Assembly: GCA_029777145.1 (NCBI GenBank)
Contig: JAKOSS010000636.1
Location: forward strand, 1-6,891
Source of the DNA: Acidobacteriota bacterium
Lineage (GTDB): Bacteria; Acidobacteriota; Blastocatellia; Pyrinomonadales; Pyrinomonadaceae
DNA: 6,891 nt
Reading direction: 5' to 3'
Of this stretch, positions 6,376 to 6,891 are shown one piece after another. A model generated the notes under the pieces. The model was not told the origin of the DNA. It ran no database searches and saw only the letters and a list, made by a program, of their open reading frames with translations. Each line of letters opens with the position of its first letter. Position 1 is the first letter of the stretch. The position numbers and the translations under genes are program-made.

Positions 6376-6873
6376 ATGTCGTGCGCTTATTACTGCCTGT
6401 GGTATCGATTGGATGATACCGACTCCTATCTCATTTGGTTCGCAAACGAATCGGATGGGATTGTGACGGACGCAGATGGAACCGCCGTTTGCTTTCGGGA
6501 TCAGGCGTCGCTTCAGGTTTATGCGAGATCGAATCAGATGTCGGTCGACAATTCGGAGCCGATACTGCACGACCTGGTCCTCGTTGCGCGTTGGCTTGGA
6601 GACTTACAATCGGTCGAAGTTAATTGCGGAGTTTTCTTGAGCGCTTGGAATCTGTTCGCCGATCTCGCATCTTCCGTCAACGGTCAGTTTGATGCTGATC
6701 GGGGACGCACTAAGGATATTTACGACAAACTATTCTGGGGTAGCAACATCGCGGCAATAACAGCACCAGGTGACCATTTTGATCCGACGTGGGACGATGA
6801 CGAGCGCGCGATATTACGGGAAGTCCTTGCAAAAGGTCTGGAACTTTTCCGATCACACGTGAAGGTGAATTAA
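6376..6873 (+). CDS. Conserved-looking hypothetical protein, acidic, cytoplasmic
   Basis: From ATG 6376 the product has 165 residues, with no signal peptide or membrane segment. I do not recognise a named family. It opens with an aromatic stretch (CAYYCLWYRLDDTDSYLIWF, 3-22), followed by a DGTAVCFRDQASLQVYA strand-helix (34-50) and LHDLVLVARWL (64-74). The block FLSAWNLFADLASS (87-100) is followed by IYDKLFWGSNIAAITAPGDHF (115-135), and the end is an amphipathic helix ERAILREVLAKGLELF (143-158). The Trp/Phe-rich central blocks look like a conserved core of a small globular alpha/beta protein. The start is uncertain: ATG 6376 has no Shine-Dalgarno, whereas in-frame TTG 6328 has AAGGG at 6315-6319 with an 8-nt spacer and would give 181 residues. 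The added residues (RFRGSRPFC...) look non-conserved, so the ATG is preferred. Its codons appear less GC-biased at third positions than those of the large gene, compatible with transfer. Confidence 0.65.
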   Translation: MSCAYYCLWYRLDDTDSYLIWFANESDGIVTDADGTAVCFRDQASLQVYARSNQMSVDNSEPILHDLVLVARWLGDLQSVEVNCGVFLSAWNLFADLASSVNGQFDADRGRTKDIYDKLFWGSNIAAITAPGDHFDPTWDDDERAILREVLAKGLELFRSHVKVN

Positions 6874-6891
6874 CGAAGTCGGGCGGGTACG

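Overview
The window reads as chromosomal DNA of a moderately GC-rich, Gram-negative-type bacterium. The most likely source is Acidobacteriota, class Blastocatellia/Pyrinomonadaceae. This rests on the large secreted Asp-box (BNR/VPS10-like) protein with a Pro/Thr-rich post-signal linker, the exported COG4880-type beta-propeller and SnoaL-like proteins, and intergenic GGTCAGT heptamer arrays of a kind I associate with that group. The assignment is from memory of family styles, not from a search.

Layout: (1) Positions 1-1373, minus strand, hold the first 457 codons of an exported beta-propeller protein whose 3' end lies outside the window. (2) Positions 1374-1702 are a divergent intergenic region with a nested set of palindromes (1591-1636) that looks like an operator. 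(3) Positions 1703-2245, plus strand, encode a secreted 180-residue SnoaL/NTF2-fold protein, followed by a strong intrinsic terminator (2271-2309). (4) A good sigma70-type promoter (2371-2399) and a Shine-Dalgarno sequence precede a GTG-started 1102-residue secreted Asp-box propeller protein (2448-5756). (5) Positions 5749-5885 hold a compact repeat element: a 9-unit GGTC(A/G)GT array between inverted AT-rich arms that are themselves built of 7-nt units. Its left arm contains the stop codon of the large gene and its right arm touches the start of the next gene. (6) Positions 5889-6263 encode a small VOC (glyoxalase/bleomycin-resistance fold) protein. (7) Positions 6376-6873 encode an acidic, Trp-rich cytoplasmic protein of unknown function.

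The first three genes all encode exported proteins (two propellers and one NTF2-fold domain), but a divergent promoter region and a terminator separate them, so they look like three transcription units rather than one operon. The VOC gene could be read through from the large gene because no conventional terminator lies between them. I see no tRNA, rRNA, CRISPR array, transposase, phage gene or recognisable defence or biosynthetic system. The parts least explained by ordinary annotation are the heptad-periodic repeat element, the palindromic divergent region and the last gene.
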